Positions 19,996 through 29,477 are shown, counted from the stretch's first letter. The stretch is DNA of 64,000 nucleotides from Halobacillus yeomjeoni (GCF_020171525.1 NZ_JAIVAI010000004.1:62001-126000); one strand, 5' to 3'. The notes: a model not told the origin generated them from the sequence alone. Program-made: numbers and translations.

Positions 19996-21102
19996 TTACA
20001 TACTTTTTCTTTTCGGTACCACGTAAGGCTTCTCAGGGGCACCAATAAGTGTACGGCCCTTCGAAATCGTACAATCTTTATCCAGAATGACATTTTCAAG
20101 CACTGCATCACTTTCAATCTCGCATCTCTGCATGATGATGGAGTTTTTAATTACAGCCCCTTCTGCAACTTTCACACCTCTGAACAAAATGCTGTCTTCC
20201 ACATGACCTTCAATTTCACAACCGTTCGCTACTAAAGTATTTGTTACGTTGGAAGAAGACAAATACTTGGAAGGTGCTTCGTTTTTCACCTTCGTGTAGA
20301 TCGGGTTATCGTCATTAAATAAACGATCATGTTCTGTCTCGTTCAACAGATTAAAGCTGTTGCGGTGATAGCTTTCTACGGAATTAATCAACGCATGAGC
20401 TCCGACATATTCATGTGCATTCACTTTCAAACGGTCCAGCTGCGCTTTGATTCCATCTTGGAAAAAGTGTGAACAACCATGTGCAATACACTGTTCTATC
20501 AATTCATGAAGAAGGTTCTTGTCTATTAGATACATATCCATATAGACGTTTTTGTTTTTCAAATCATTATTTATAGAAGTGACGCGATGATTTTCATCGA
20601 TTTCAAGCTTATGGGCACTCTGATGTTCAGGGTAGAGTTCATCCACTTTTGTATAAACCACGGTGACGTCTGCCCCGGACTCTTTATGGTCTGCAAGAAC
20701 ATTTTGATAATCGATATTGCAGATATTTTGCGAACCGGATACGACAATATAGTCTGCCAGCGTACGATTAATAAAGTCGATGTTGTTATGGAAATGCTGC
20801 AAATCTCCTTGAGAGATATCAGTAGGGTCATTCCAATCTGGAGGAAGGATGAATAAACCTCCACGTTTACGGTCTAAATCCCACGCCTTTCCCTGCTCGA
20901 GATGATCCATCAATGAGCGGTATTTGCGACGGGCAAAAACCGCTACGGAATCAAAACGGGAGTTTGTCATATTCGAGATAGCAAAGTCGATCATCCGGTA
21001 ACGTCCTGCAAATGGGACAGCTGCTCCACACCGGAAGTAAGTCAGTTCATCCAACATATCTTGTTCATGATCCAAATTTATAATTCCAGCTACACGATCC
21101 AT
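19996..21102 (-). CDS. glgD: GlgD, regulatory ADP-glucose pyrophosphorylase-like subunit
   Basis: Paralogue of GlgC found in Firmicute glycogen operons, where it forms a hetero-oligomer with GlgC and modulates ADP-glucose formation. 368 residues. The nucleotidyltransferase start, normally GGxGxRL in GlgC, is replaced here by GIINLDHEQDML, the usual GlgD sign of a degenerate catalytic loop. FAGRYRMIDFAISNMTNS and the C-terminal left-handed beta-helix (VAEGAVIKNSIIMQRCEIE) remain. ATG at 21102 follows AGGAGG with good spacing. It lies 19 bases downstream of glgC. Confidence 0.95.
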   Translation of the reverse strand: MDRVAGIINLDHEQDMLDELTYFRCGAAVPFAGRYRMIDFAISNMTNSRFDSVAVFARRKYRSLMDHLEQGKAWDLDRKRGGLFILPPDWNDPTDISQGDLQHFHNNIDFINRTLADYIVVSGSQNICNIDYQNVLADHKESGADVTVVYTKVDELYPEHQSAHKLEIDENHRVTSINNDLKNKNVYMDMYLIDKNLLHELIEQCIAHGCSHFFQDGIKAQLDRLKVNAHEYVGAHALINSVESYHRNSFNLLNETEHDRLFNDDNPIYTKVKNEAPSKYLSSSNVTNTLVANGCEIEGHVEDSILFRGVKVAEGAVIKNSIIMQRCEIESDAVLENVILDKDCTISKGRTLIGAPEKPYVVPKRKSM

Positions 21103-21121
21103 AAAATATAGAAGCCTCCTC

Positions 21122-22282
21122 TTAGCAATTGGTTACATAACTTGAAGCAAGGACACTGCCTTCTTCAGCTACAAGTGTGATTTCACTATCAGGTGCCGGG
21201 TCTCCAATAACAGCCCCATCTTCGATGACTGCACCCTTGGAAATGATCGCACGATGGATTTTTACATTTTTGCCGATTTTCACATCAGGCATAATGACTG
21301 AATCTTTAATTATTGAATCTTCATCAACGTGTACACCATAGAAAACGATAGATGTGTCCACAGTGCCTTTGATACGGCACCCTTCATTGATTAATGCATT
21401 ATTGACCTTCGCCTGAGGAGCAATATACTGCGGAGGCTGATTCGGGTTTTTAGAATAAATTCTCCATCGTTGATCGCTTAGATCCAGCTCAGGCTCCTTT
21501 TTCAATAAATCCATATTGGCCTGCCATAAGCTTTCTACCGTTCCTACATCTTTCCAATATCCTTCAAATGTATAAGCCATAAGTTTTTTATAATCATGAA
21601 GCAAAGCAGGGATGATATCTTTTCCGAAGTCATGAGAAGAGTTTTCGTTTTCTGCATCATCCACTAAGTACTGCTTCAGTACATCCCAGCGGAAAATATA
21701 AACGCCCATAGAAGCTAAATTGCTTTTAGGTTCAGCCGGCTTTTCATCAAACTCGGTAATACGACCGTTTTCGTCTGTGTTCATGATTCCGAATCGACTT
21801 GCATCTTCCCAAGGGACTTCTATGACAGAAATCGTAGCGTCCGCTCCTGAAGCTTTATGATGATCCAGCATGGCGCTGTAATCCATTCGGTAAATATGAT
21901 CACCCGATAAAACCAATACGTGCTCGGGATCATGTTGGTTCAAGAACTTGATATTCCGATAAATCGCATTTGCAGTTCCTGTATACCAACCGCCACCTTC
22001 TGCCTGCATGAATGGCGGAAGGACAGAGACTCCTCCGAATTTCCGGTCAAGGTCCCACGTATCTCCAATTCCGATGTAGTCATTCAAAATCAAAGGTTCG
22101 TATTGGGTCAATACGCCTACTGTGTCGATTCCAGAGTTTGTACAATTACTCAGTGGAAAATCGATAATCCGATATTTACCTCCGAAATAAACAGCAGGTT
22201 TAGCAATTTGTTTCGTCAAGGATTTAAGTCTCGTTCCCTGCCCACCAGCTAAAAGCATTGCTACGCATTCTTTGTTTTTCAT
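21122..22282 (-). CDS. glgC: Glucose-1-phosphate adenylyltransferase
   Basis: Makes ADP-glucose from ATP and glucose 1-phosphate, the committed step of glycogen synthesis. About 386 residues. The N-terminal catalytic loop [12 protein letters not shown] and the substrate motif [19 protein letters not shown] are intact, as is the C-terminal hexapeptide beta-helix. The frame runs on to 22375, but AAGGAGG before the ATG at 22282 and an ATGA overlap with the glgB stop set the start and show translational coupling. The intact loop here against the degenerate one in GlgD assigns catalysis to this subunit. Confidence 0.96.
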   Translation of the reverse strand: MKNKECVAMLLAGGQGTRLKSLTKQIAKPAVYFGGKYRIIDFPLSNCTNSGIDTVGVLTQYEPLILNDYIGIGDTWDLDRKFGGVSVLPPFMQAEGGGWYTGTANAIYRNIKFLNQHDPEHVLVLSGDHIYRMDYSAMLDHHKASGADATISVIEVPWEDASRFGIMNTDENGRITEFDEKPAEPKSNLASMGVYIFRWDVLKQYLVDDAENENSSHDFGKDIIPALLHDYKKLMAYTFEGYWKDVGTVESLWQANMDLLKKEPELDLSDQRWRIYSKNPNQPPQYIAPQAKVNNALINEGCRIKGTVDTSIVFYGVHVDEDSIIKDSVIMPDVKIGKNVKIHRAIISKGAVIEDGAVIGDPAPDSEITLVAEEGSVLASSYVTNC

Positions 22283-24192
22283 GATTTTTCCTCCTTGGAT
22301 ACTGAAGTTCTTTTTAAGAAGCTCACGCCGAGTGGGGGAATCGTCATGGATATATGTTGGTCTTGTCCTTGCCAAGGTTCAGAAATAGTTTGCAGTGCTA
22401 AACCATTTGTTTGACCAGAACCTCCGAAGTGTTCCGCATCACTCGAGAATATTTCTTTGTATGAGCCATGTTTCGGTACGCCTACTTTATAATCGTGATA
22501 AACTTCAGGAGTGAAATTACAGACCACGATCAATTCTTCGTTTGAACTACGGCCATTACGCGCGAATGACACAATGCTCTGCTCATAATTATTTGGATCG
22601 ATCCAACTGAACCCTTCCTCTTTATGATCCAGCTCCCATAATGAAGGATTGTCGTTATATAATTGATGCAATTGCTTCATGTATTCCTTAATCGCAGAAT
22701 GTGAGTCGTAACCCAGAAGCTCCCAATCCAAGTCCTCTAAATCTTTCCACTCATCGAACTGACCGAATTCACTACCCATGAATAATAACTTCTTGCCTGG
22801 GTGTGCATACATATAGCCAAGGAAAGCACGAAGGTTTGCGAATTTCTGCCAGTAATCCCCCGGCATTTTATTTAATAACGATTTCTTTCCATGAACGACT
22901 TCATCATGAGAGATCGGGAGTACAAAATTCTCAGAGAAGGCATAAAAAAGTGAGAATGTAATCAGGTTGTGGTGGTACTTGCGGTGGATTGGATCAAGCT
23001 CCATATACTTGAGCATGTCATTCATCCATCCCATGTTCCACTTGTAGTTGAATCCAAGCCCTCCTATATAAGTCGGAGCACTGACAAGCGGCCACGAAGT
23101 TGACTCTTCAGCCATCATCAGAGTATCGGGTATTTCTTCAAACACAGCTTCATTCATTTTCTTAATGAAAGATACAGCTTCTAAATTTTCACGACCGCCG
23201 TATTCATTCAATTCCCACTGCCCATCTTCTTTACCGAAATCCAAGTAAAGCATGCTTGCTACTGCATCTACCCGGAGCCCGTCCAAGTGATATTCCTTCA
23301 ACCAGTAAATGGCGTTGGAGATTAAAAAGCTTTGAACTTCATTTCGAGCAAAGTCGAAGGTTAACGTGCCCCATTGTGTCTTTTCTGCCTTACCAGGGTT
23401 TTCATATTCATAAAGATGCTCTCCATCAAACCTTCTTAATCCGTGCTCATCTTTACAGAAATGGCCTGGAACCCAATCCAGGATCACTCCGATTCCATGC
23501 TGGTGGCACTGGTCGACGAAGTATTTGAAATCATCAGGAGAACCATAACGCGAAGTTACTGCAAAGTAGCCTGTGATTTGATAACCCCAGGATCTGTCGA
23601 AGGGGTGTTCCATAATGGGGAGTAACTCAATATGGGTATAGCCAAGCTCTTTCACATAAGGAATGACCATATCAGCATATTCACGGAAGTTATAGAAGAC
23701 CTCCGGTTCTATGTATCTCCACGATCCCAGATGAATTTCATATATCGACATTGGGGATTCATAAGGATTTTTGGCTTTTCGTTCCTTCATCCAATCTTCA
23801 TCGTTCCAAGTATAGTTATCCAATGAATGAACAACTGAAGCTGTATCCGGACGAAGTTCACTTGAAAAAGCATAAGGATCCGCTTTCAACCTCAAGTGAC
23901 CATGTGGTGTCAATATTTCGTATTTATAGATGACACCTGCTTCCAACCCAGGAATGAATGTCATCCAAATTCCATTACCATTCACTTTTTCCATAGGATG
24001 CTCTCTGCCATCCCAGTCATTGAAGGTACCTACTACACTTACTTGTTGAGCGTTCGGAGCCCACACAGCAAAACGTATGCCCTTTTCACCATTTCTGGTT
24101 TCAACATGAGCACCAAGAAGCTGGTAGCTGTACCTCAGATTCCCCTGATGAAATAAATATATGTCGTGTTCTAAAGCTGTGTCATTAACCAC
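22279..24192 (-). CDS. glgB: 1,4-alpha-glucan branching enzyme
   Basis: GH13 enzyme that makes alpha-1,6 branches in glycogen. About 637 residues: N-terminal CBM48 ([20 protein letters not shown]), the catalytic barrel, and a C-terminal beta domain. Catalytic Asp is in [16 protein letters not shown], Glu in [10 protein letters not shown] and the third acid in [12 protein letters not shown]. The frame opens to 24273 but the AGAGGAG seven bases before GTG at 24192 sets the start; the extra N-terminus would be a non-conserved KFYMFFKYFKHKF stretch. First gene of the glg operon; promoter at 24269-24297. Confidence 0.95.
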   Translation of the reverse strand: MVNDTALEHDIYLFHQGNLRYSYQLLGAHVETRNGEKGIRFAVWAPNAQQVSVVGTFNDWDGREHPMEKVNGNGIWMTFIPGLEAGVIYKYEILTPHGHLRLKADPYAFSSELRPDTASVVHSLDNYTWNDEDWMKERKAKNPYESPMSIYEIHLGSWRYIEPEVFYNFREYADMVIPYVKELGYTHIELLPIMEHPFDRSWGYQITGYFAVTSRYGSPDDFKYFVDQCHQHGIGVILDWVPGHFCKDEHGLRRFDGEHLYEYENPGKAEKTQWGTLTFDFARNEVQSFLISNAIYWLKEYHLDGLRVDAVASMLYLDFGKEDGQWELNEYGGRENLEAVSFIKKMNEAVFEEIPDTLMMAEESTSWPLVSAPTYIGGLGFNYKWNMGWMNDMLKYMELDPIHRKYHHNLITFSLFYAFSENFVLPISHDEVVHGKKSLLNKMPGDYWQKFANLRAFLGYMYAHPGKKLLFMGSEFGQFDEWKDLEDLDWELLGYDSHSAIKEYMKQLHQLYNDNPSLWELDHKEEGFSWIDPNNYEQSIVSFARNGRSSNEELIVVCNFTPEVYHDYKVGVPKHGSYKEIFSSDAEHFGGSGQTNGLALQTISEPWQGQDQHISMTIPPLGVSFLKRTSVSKEEKS

Positions 24193-24268
24193 GCCACCAC
24201 TCCTCTTACAAAGAAATTTATGTTTAAAATATTTGAAAAACATGTAGAATTTTTTAATCTCTATATTA

Positions 24269-24297
24269 ATCATAAAATTCCAACTGTGCTTTTACAA
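24269..24297 (-). promoter_or_regulatory. SigA-type promoter of the glycogen operon
   Basis: On the minus strand TTGTAA (24292-24297), exactly 17-base spacer, TATGAT (24269-24274). It lies about 75 bases before the glgB start. Two cre-like sites lie further upstream. Confidence 0.6.
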
Positions 24298-24347
24298 TTA
24301 AAATTAGGAAAAAATTCTGAAAAGTTTTGTCGATAAATAGGGCTTTT

Positions 24348-24361
24348 TGTAAACGTTTTAT
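24348..24361. promoter_or_regulatory. cre-like site upstream of glgB
   Basis: TGTAAACGTTTTAT matches the catabolite-responsive element TGWAANCGNTNWCA at all but the last positions, including the central CG. It is about 86-99 bases upstream of the predicted glg transcription start, a position from which CcpA can activate. Confidence 0.4.
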
Positions 24362-24384
24362 TAAGCTTCTTAATATATCTACAA

Positions 24385-24398
24385 AGATAGCGCTTACA
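24385..24398. promoter_or_regulatory. Second cre-like site upstream of glgB
   Basis: AGATAGCGCTTACA keeps the central GCGCTTACA half of a cre site but lacks the left TG. About 24 bases from the first site. Weak on its own. Confidence 0.3.
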
Positions 24399-24662
24399 AC
24401 ATTTTGGAGGGTCTTAGAGAAAAAAAAGAAAAAAAGTAGTATTATAGTGAGGAAAATAATTACAAAAACATTTATCTTTCTAATGTCACCTTTGGATGGA
24501 CATGTGATATCAAAACCTATAAACTACACTACCTTCTATTACGCTTATTCAAACCCAATATTTTCTAGGTGGCAGATTTCACCTGATGCTCCGGCCACGC
24601 AACTTCCATATACAGGAAGACTCAAGGTGGGAATTCAAGGAAATTATTCCATGAGTAAATGT

Positions 24663-24688
24663 GTTTCATTGGTTAATGTTAGTGGTAT
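24663..24688 (+). promoter_or_regulatory. SigB-like promoter of the DUF948/YtxH cluster
   Basis: GTTTCA (24663-24668), 14-base spacer, TGGTAT (24683-24688), each one mismatch from the SigB consensus GTTTAA and GGGTAT. It is 35 bases before the first gene. B. subtilis ytxGHJ, whose products resemble these, is SigB-controlled, which supports the call. Confidence 0.5.
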
Positions 24689-24722
24689 AGCAAACTAAAC
24701 ATGTAGAAGAGGTGATAGAGAA

Positions 24723-25151
24723 ATGACATTAGCAGGCATCAGTTTACTTATTATTGCATTATCTTTTGCATTCATAGCTGTTTTTGTTGTAAAAACATTA
24801 AAAGCTGCCTCCTCCACCATGACGAGCGTGTCAAACACCTTAGAAAAAGTAGAAGGTCAAATGCAGGGAATCACATCCGAGTCTGAAAATTTATTGAAAA
24901 AAACCAATAACATCGCATCAGACTTAGAGAAGAAAACCCAGTCCATCAACGGATTTGTAGATTCTTTACAAAATGTCGGGTCCACTATGGGAAATGTTAA
25001 CCACACCTTGAATGGTATGGCCGAAAGTGTAGCCCACGCTTCTGATCGATCCAGCGATCAAGTAGCAAAAGCGATGCGATGGGGAGATGCAGCGATAGAA
25101 TTATACTTAAGATGGAAAACCAAAAAGAATAATACAGGAAAGAGAGGGTAA
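24723..25151 (+). CDS. DUF948 (YtxG-like) membrane-anchored protein
   Basis: 142 residues: one N-terminal membrane segment (LAGISLLIIALSFAFIAVFV) followed by a polar, heptad-like helical region of about 100 residues with Ser/Thr/Asn-rich repeats, and a basic tail. The architecture matches DUF948, represented by the general-stress protein YtxG of B. subtilis; biochemical function unknown. RBS AGAGGTGAT precedes the ATG. First of four tightly packed plus-strand genes, all small and membrane- or coiled-coil-like, under a SigB-like promoter. Confidence 0.85.
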   Translation: MTLAGISLLIIALSFAFIAVFVVKTLKAASSTMTSVSNTLEKVEGQMQGITSESENLLKKTNNIASDLEKKTQSINGFVDSLQNVGSTMGNVNHTLNGMAESVAHASDRSSDQVAKAMRWGDAAIELYLRWKTKKNNTGKRG

Positions 25152-25154
25152 AAG

Positions 25155-25604
25155 ATGGACTTTTTAGGAATTGGAGTACTAATTATAGGAATTGCTTTCG
25201 CCGTTGTATCTATTTTTATAATAAAAGCGTTGAATAACTTGGCAAAAGTTCTTGGCGGAGTGAATAAAACCGTAGAACAACTTCCGGAACAGCTTGATTC
25301 TGTAATGAAGGAAACATCGAATGTCATCCACAATAGTAATGATACGTTAGCCGACGTCAATGAAAAAATCCGAGCTTTAAGTCCATTGTTTTACATTGTC
25401 GGGGACATTGGAGAATCCTCCAGGAAATTAACGTCGTCCCTGGTTGATATAACTTATTCAATGAAAAATAGTACGCACGAAGGGGAGCAGAAAGTAAATG
25501 AGGAAGGCTGGCGCGGAATCTATGGCGCTCTAGCATTATCCTACTACCTGATTCAAAGAAGAAAGGCTTTAAAATCTGTCCAACTGGATAGTCAAAACCT
25601 ATGA
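25155..25604 (+). CDS. Second DUF948-like membrane-anchored protein
   Basis: 149 residues with the same plan as the gene before it: N-terminal membrane segment (GIGVLIIGIAFAVVSIFIIKAL), then an amphipathic helical region (LGGVNKTVEQLPEQLDSVM and NDTLADVNEKIRALSPLFY) and a basic C-terminal part. The two are divergent paralogues, probably from tandem duplication. It starts three bases after the preceding stop and its end overlaps the next gene by four bases (ATGA), so translation is coupled. Function unknown; a general-stress role is inferred from family and promoter. Confidence 0.8.
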   Translation: MDFLGIGVLIIGIAFAVVSIFIIKALNNLAKVLGGVNKTVEQLPEQLDSVMKETSNVIHNSNDTLADVNEKIRALSPLFYIVGDIGESSRKLTSSLVDITYSMKNSTHEGEQKVNEEGWRGIYGALALSYYLIQRRKALKSVQLDSQNL

Positions 25605-25846
25605 AACGTCTCGAATGGTTGGTAGGTGCTTCATTAGGAGTGATCAGCGGCGTTTGGATCCAGGCTGTGACAAAAGAGCTTCCCATATATAAAATGAAAG
25701 TCGAGCGCAAGAAAGAAGAGTTTTATGAAGTAGGTAAAATACATCATCACATTTTGGAAGCTTCTAAGGAAAAATTGAGAAATGAAGCACAACAAAACAT
25801 ACTTGGAGAGGAGAATGAAATTGGCACAACAAACACAAGAAACTAA
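25601..25846 (+). CDS. Small helical protein in the stress cluster
   Basis: 81 residues. A weakly hydrophobic start (WLVGASLGVISGVWIQAV) resembles the short membrane anchor of YtxH proteins, followed by a highly charged helix (VERKKEEFYEVGKIHHHILEA in part). Its ATG overlaps the stop of the preceding gene and its 3' end overlaps the next gene by about 30 bases. No family recognised with certainty; it may be a reduced YtxH relative. Coupling on both sides argues that it is translated. Confidence 0.65.
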   Translation: MKRLEWLVGASLGVISGVWIQAVTKELPIYKMKVERKKEEFYEVGKIHHHILEASKEKLRNEAQQNILGEENEIGTTNTRN

Positions 25847-26297
25847 AGGAAATAAAAAGCTGCCACTGGCTATTCTAGCAGGTGCAGTAGTCGGAGGAGC
25901 ATTGGTCTTAATTAAAGATTCTAACGAAAGAAAGCGTCTTAAAGAGGGAACCTCATCAACCAAAGAGGCCCTTACAAATTATGCATCAGAAGTAAAGGAA
26001 GATCCTTCAGCGAAAAAAGATGATTTAGTCTCTAAAGTGAGAAATATCGTATCTATTACGAATGAAGCGGTAGCTACAGTACAAGAAGTTTTCAACAACC
26101 AAGGTAAGGAAATCACTGAGAAAGCAAAGGATATTAAAGAAGAATCAGAAGAAATCATTTCTACAGCTAAAGATGCTGGAGAAGACCTGCAGGAAGTCAC
26201 AGAAAAAGCGCAGGAAGTAAAAGAGGAGATTACTGATTCTGAAGAAGAAACGCTGACAGCAGAACAAAAAGAAGTGGAAGTTAACCCTAACCGATAA
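25815..26297 (+). CDS. YtxH-like stress protein
   Basis: 160 residues: a glycine-rich short membrane segment (LPLAILAGAVVGGALVLIK, about residues 16-34) followed by a long Lys/Glu-rich helical tail, the YtxH/Gvp-like layout of a B. subtilis general-stress family. The frame opens at 25782 but the RBS GGAGAGGAG points to ATG 25815, or to TTG 25821 whose spacing is equally good. The acidic C-terminus (EEETLTAEQKEVEV) is notable. Last gene of the four-gene unit; a strong terminator follows. Confidence 0.8.
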   Translation: MKLAQQTQETKGNKKLPLAILAGAVVGGALVLIKDSNERKRLKEGTSSTKEALTNYASEVKEDPSAKKDDLVSKVRNIVSITNEAVATVQEVFNNQGKEITEKAKDIKEESEEIISTAKDAGEDLQEVTEKAQEVKEEITDSEEETLTAEQKEVEVNPNR

Positions 26298-26316
26298 AAT
26301 TCAATATTTTAACCTT

Positions 26317-26344
26317 AAAAAGCTGGGCTTATGCCCAGCTTTTT
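26317..26344. terminator. Bidirectional terminator
   Basis: AAAAAGCTGGGC-TTAT-GCCCAGCTTTTT, perfect stem between the convergent YtxH-like gene and the 49-residue minus-strand gene. Confidence 0.9.
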
Positions 26345-26345
26345 C

Positions 26346-26495
26346 TTAATGATTCTTTTTATCCAAGTACTCGTTCGGCTCTGCACCAAATTCAGTACTA
26401 TGGTTTTTAAACTGAGCCAGACGGCCGTTTCTGTGTTCGCCATTGTTTTTATTTTCTTTAAATTGACGATTGGGCTTCTTGTCTTTCTTACTCAA
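26346..26495 (-). CDS. 49-residue basic, hydrophilic protein
   Basis: Short frame starting with TTG at 26495 behind AAAGGTGA and ending one base from the shared terminator. The protein is Lys/Asn-rich at the N-terminus (MSKKDKKPNRQFKENKNNG) and has a more mixed end (FGAEPNEYLDKKNH). There is no hydrophobic segment. The size, charge and absence of Cys or Trp recall small spore or stress proteins, but I cannot assign a family. No ATG is available in frame. Confidence 0.55.
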   Translation of the reverse strand: MSKKDKKPNRQFKENKNNGEHRNGRLAQFKNHSTEFGAEPNEYLDKKNH

Positions 26496-26559
26496 AGTTC
26501 ATCTCACCTTTACTTTTTGTAGTGGAGGGGTATTATTATTGTCTATCGTCCCGGTGAGG

Positions 26560-28008
26560 TTATGCATTTTTAATGGAAGCCACTTTACTGCCGACCTCTT
26601 TTTCACTTGAATAGTTCATCATTTTTTCTAAATGCTTTCTGAATAAAGCCATAATGATCAAATGAGCTTTTGCTTGTGTGTACTTATAAAAGAACCAAGG
26701 CAGGGATGGCATATAATCATGGATAGCAACTATGGCCTGGTTTTTATGTGGAATTTTTCTAAACTCAAGCCTCCCTCTTACATTTTTTTCTGTGTCCGTA
26801 AGCCACCCACCAGTTATATAATAAAGCGATCGATCTGTGTTGCTTCGTTCGTATGAATAAGTAAGCTCCAGTAAAGGGGTATTTGAATATACGAATCCGA
26901 TTTGACAGCTCAGTTTTTGATCCACCGTCGTTTTAATCCACGGATTCAACACATCCTCCAACCATTTCACATAATGTTTCGCCACCCAATCCACGTTCTT
27001 CCCTTCAGGAATAGGAACGCGTTGGACAGACCTCACATCCTCCTGAATATCAGTCAGAATGGAAGGTTTACCCCCTTCTTTTTCTCTACTCTGTTCTTCT
27101 TGAATTAAAGCATTCTTCGCAGCTTCTTCAAAACGGACAGAACCAAAACTGATGGGCTTGACTGTATTTTCTTTCTGCACAACCATGGGGTGAACAAGGC
27201 TTTCGATTAATGGATAAACCATTTCTTTGGGAGCTCCTGATACGAGACGGACCCATAACCTTGATAAATGAATGGTCAAAAAAGGAAAATGAATCATCTT
27301 TGGTTTGTTTCCCATGACATCCGCCAACTTAGTCATCATCGTTTGATAGGTCATGACTTCAGGTCCTCCGATATCAACCGCCCGGTTTTCAAGCTCTTTA
27401 TTCCCAACACTTTGACTAAGAGCACCTAAGACATCCTCCAGCGCAACAGGCTGCGTTTTCGTGCGGGTCCATTTAGGAAGCAGCATAAACGGAAGACGCT
27501 TGACGAGTTTTGCCAATATAGGAAATGAAGAACCTTTAGGTCCCACAATCAACCCAGCACGAATTGTGGTAACAGGGACTTGATAGGATTTTAAAATCCT
27601 TTCTACTTCCAATCGACTTTTAAGGTGCCTCGACAGTTGGGGAGAATGTTTCGGGATTATACCGCTCAAATAAATGATTTGTTTCACACCTTGTTTCTTG
27701 GCAGCTTTTGCGAAATTATCAGCAAGGATAACATCCATGTCTTCAAAAGATCCTTGAGTCAACTTCGCTGACGGCATCATGGAATGAACCAGATAAACCG
27801 CAATATCCGCACCTTGCAATCCCTTTTCAGCATCTGACAATGAATATAAATCACAGGAACGCCAAGTTACATGCTTCTTATTGTCTCTACGTTCTCCATT
27901 TCTCGATAGGGCTATTACTTCGGCATAACCCTCCATTTTTTTCATCAAATTGCCCCCTATGTACCCACTAGCACCTGTAAGGGCTACTACTGGTCTTTGA
28001 CCAGACAT
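26560..28008 (-). CDS. SDR / NAD(P)H-binding epimerase-like protein with DUF2867-type C-terminus
   Basis: About 482 residues. The N-terminal Rossmann domain begins VVALTGASGYIGGNLMKK with the TGxxGxxG nucleotide motif, and an NmrA/atypical-SDR layout follows (IIYLSGIIPKHS, TTIRAGLIVGP). The C-terminal part (about 340-480, DWVAKHYVKWLEDVLNPWI) resembles the DUF2867 region fused to such domains in YjeF-unrelated oxidoreductases of Bacilli. Reaction unknown. The frame begins at 28032, but AAAGGAGGGAG before the ATG at 28008 sets the start. Single-gene unit. Confidence 0.8.
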   Translation of the reverse strand: MSGQRPVVALTGASGYIGGNLMKKMEGYAEVIALSRNGERRDNKKHVTWRSCDLYSLSDAEKGLQGADIAVYLVHSMMPSAKLTQGSFEDMDVILADNFAKAAKKQGVKQIIYLSGIIPKHSPQLSRHLKSRLEVERILKSYQVPVTTIRAGLIVGPKGSSFPILAKLVKRLPFMLLPKWTRTKTQPVALEDVLGALSQSVGNKELENRAVDIGGPEVMTYQTMMTKLADVMGNKPKMIHFPFLTIHLSRLWVRLVSGAPKEMVYPLIESLVHPMVVQKENTVKPISFGSVRFEEAAKNALIQEEQSREKEGGKPSILTDIQEDVRSVQRVPIPEGKNVDWVAKHYVKWLEDVLNPWIKTTVDQKLSCQIGFVYSNTPLLELTYSYERSNTDRSLYYITGGWLTDTEKNVRGRLEFRKIPHKNQAIVAIHDYMPSLPWFFYKYTQAKAHLIIMALFRKHLEKMMNYSSEKEVGSKVASIKNA

Positions 28009-28150
28009 AACACTCCCTCCTTTTTGATTCATTTATTAAGAAATACCCTAAATCCAAACCTTATAACATAAACTTCATCTGTAATATTTCCAACAAAATT
28101 TTAAATTACTGACAATAACATAAGCTCATGTAATTGCCTGATATAAACAA

Positions 28151-28183
28151 AAAATAACTCCCCTACTGAAGGTGAGTTATTTT
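28151..28183 (-). terminator. Terminator after putR
   Basis: AAAATAACTC...GAGTTATTTT stem with one mismatch and a loop of about ten bases, just downstream of the PutR stop. Confidence 0.75.
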
Positions 28184-28211
28184 CTACGGATAAGCCCACT
28201 TATAAATGAGG

Positions 28212-29477
28212 TTATCGAATAGCGTCCTTATATCTTTGATAATAAGAAGAAATGTTATTTAAGAGCAATAATTCTGTATATAAGTAGGCTTTCATATTAA
28301 AATCATTAAAGTCTATTGAAGTTAATTCCTGTATTTGTTTAATGCGGTAATTCAAAGTGTTTGGGTGAATAAAAAGATTTTGAGCTGTCTGTTTTCCTTT
28401 TCCGTTATTAGCTAAATACACTTCTAAGGTTCTAAGTAATTCCGTTTGTTTTTCAGAATCGTTCTGAATTAACCGTAAAAGATCTTCACTGTAGTAATCA
28501 TCTGAACTATTCTTCTCATACAGAGTTGCTAAATGCCTATAGATTCCCAGCTCAGCAAATTCACGAGGCATGGTTTCAGGTCTTGGATTAAGAAAGTTTG
28601 CTGTTTCAATGACCTCCAGAGCTTCTAAGAAGCTTTTTCTCATATAATATAATTCCGTATACTCTTTACCAATTCCAATTAAAAAATGATAAAATTGTTC
28701 ATCTCCAAGATCTTTCTTCACTTCATCGACTAGGCGGCGCGCTACATTTGTAGAAGAAAATTTCTCTCTTGAACTACCCTCCACGACTAAAATTAATTGA
28801 AATTCAGACTTCAAATATTGGTATTGGCGGTGAAATTTAAAGCGGTCGACAGTTCCTTCTAAATAATCAAGCAAATACTTGTGCTGCGGAGCACTGACAG
28901 AAAAAACGATGACAGAAAAACGATTCGGGATTTGAAGTTTTGCTTGAGAAGCTTCATTACGGAATTGGCTCTCATTCCCGTATTCATGATGCAGCAATTG
29001 CCAAAGCAGCTCTTCTTTTCTTCCTTCTTTGACATTTGCTTTCGTATACATATCATAGATTAACTTGCCCAGGTGGGGGGCGACTTCTCCTAAAAAATCA
29101 AGCTCCGTTTGGTTCAGGTTCCGATCCGCTTCCTGCACCCAGATGAACCCCATCGTGTGGCCTAAATGCTTGACTGCGACAACTATTCTTTGCTGGAAAC
29201 CAAATTCTTCTATTGGCTCAATTCTGATAGGATCTGATTTCTTTTCTAACCGCTGAACAATCCCTTCTTTTTTTAACCGTTCAATGATAAAGCTTGGACA
29301 CTTTTTTGATAAAATCGTCTTCTGTTGCGTTAAATCAAATTCATAAGATGAAGAACTGTAGGAAACCAATTCAAAGTTTTTGTTCTCAATTATAATAGGT
29401 TCCCCTATTTTAGAACTGATCAGTTCCGTCGCCTTATGAATATCTTCTACTTGAAGAATCAAATCTTTGACTTCCAT
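28212..29477 (-). CDS. putR: PucR-family regulator, PutR-like activator of proline use
   Basis: 421-residue transcription factor with the CdaR/PucR plan: an N-terminal sensory region with a GAF-like domain (about 30-150), a GGDEF-like middle and a C-terminal helix-turn-helix (KGKQTAQNLFIHPNTLNYRIKQIQELT, shown here only in part: TAQNLFIHPNTLNYR, about 365-380). B. subtilis PutR activates putBCP in response to proline. Here the gene sits directly downstream of putC and putB on the same strand, separated by 344 bases holding a terminator and a relict repeat, so it has its own promoter. Placement next to putBC makes PutR the best name. Confidence 0.85.
   Translation of the reverse strand: MEVKDLILQVEDIHKATELISSKIGEPIIIENKNFELVSYSSSSYEFDLTQQKTILSKKCPSFIIERLKKEGIVQRLEKKSDPIRIEPIEEFGFQQRIVVAVKHLGHTMGFIWVQEADRNLNQTELDFLGEVAPHLGKLIYDMYTKANVKEGRKEELLWQLLHHEYGNESQFRNEASQAKLQIPNRFSVIVFSVSAPQHKYLLDYLEGTVDRFKFHRQYQYLKSEFQLILVVEGSSREKFSSTNVARRLVDEVKKDLGDEQFYHFLIGIGKEYTELYYMRKSFLEALEVIETANFLNPRPETMPREFAELGIYRHLATLYEKNSSDDYYSEDLLRLIQNDSEKQTELLRTLEVYLANNGKGKQTAQNLFIHPNTLNYRIKQIQELTSIDFNDFNMKAYLYTELLLLNNISSYYQRYKDAIR

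Noticed and set aside
24327-24698. Plus-strand frame of 123 codons upstream of the DUF948 cluster
   Set aside because: No ribosome-binding site, odd composition, and it covers the cre-like sites and the SigB-like promoter; better read as regulatory DNA.
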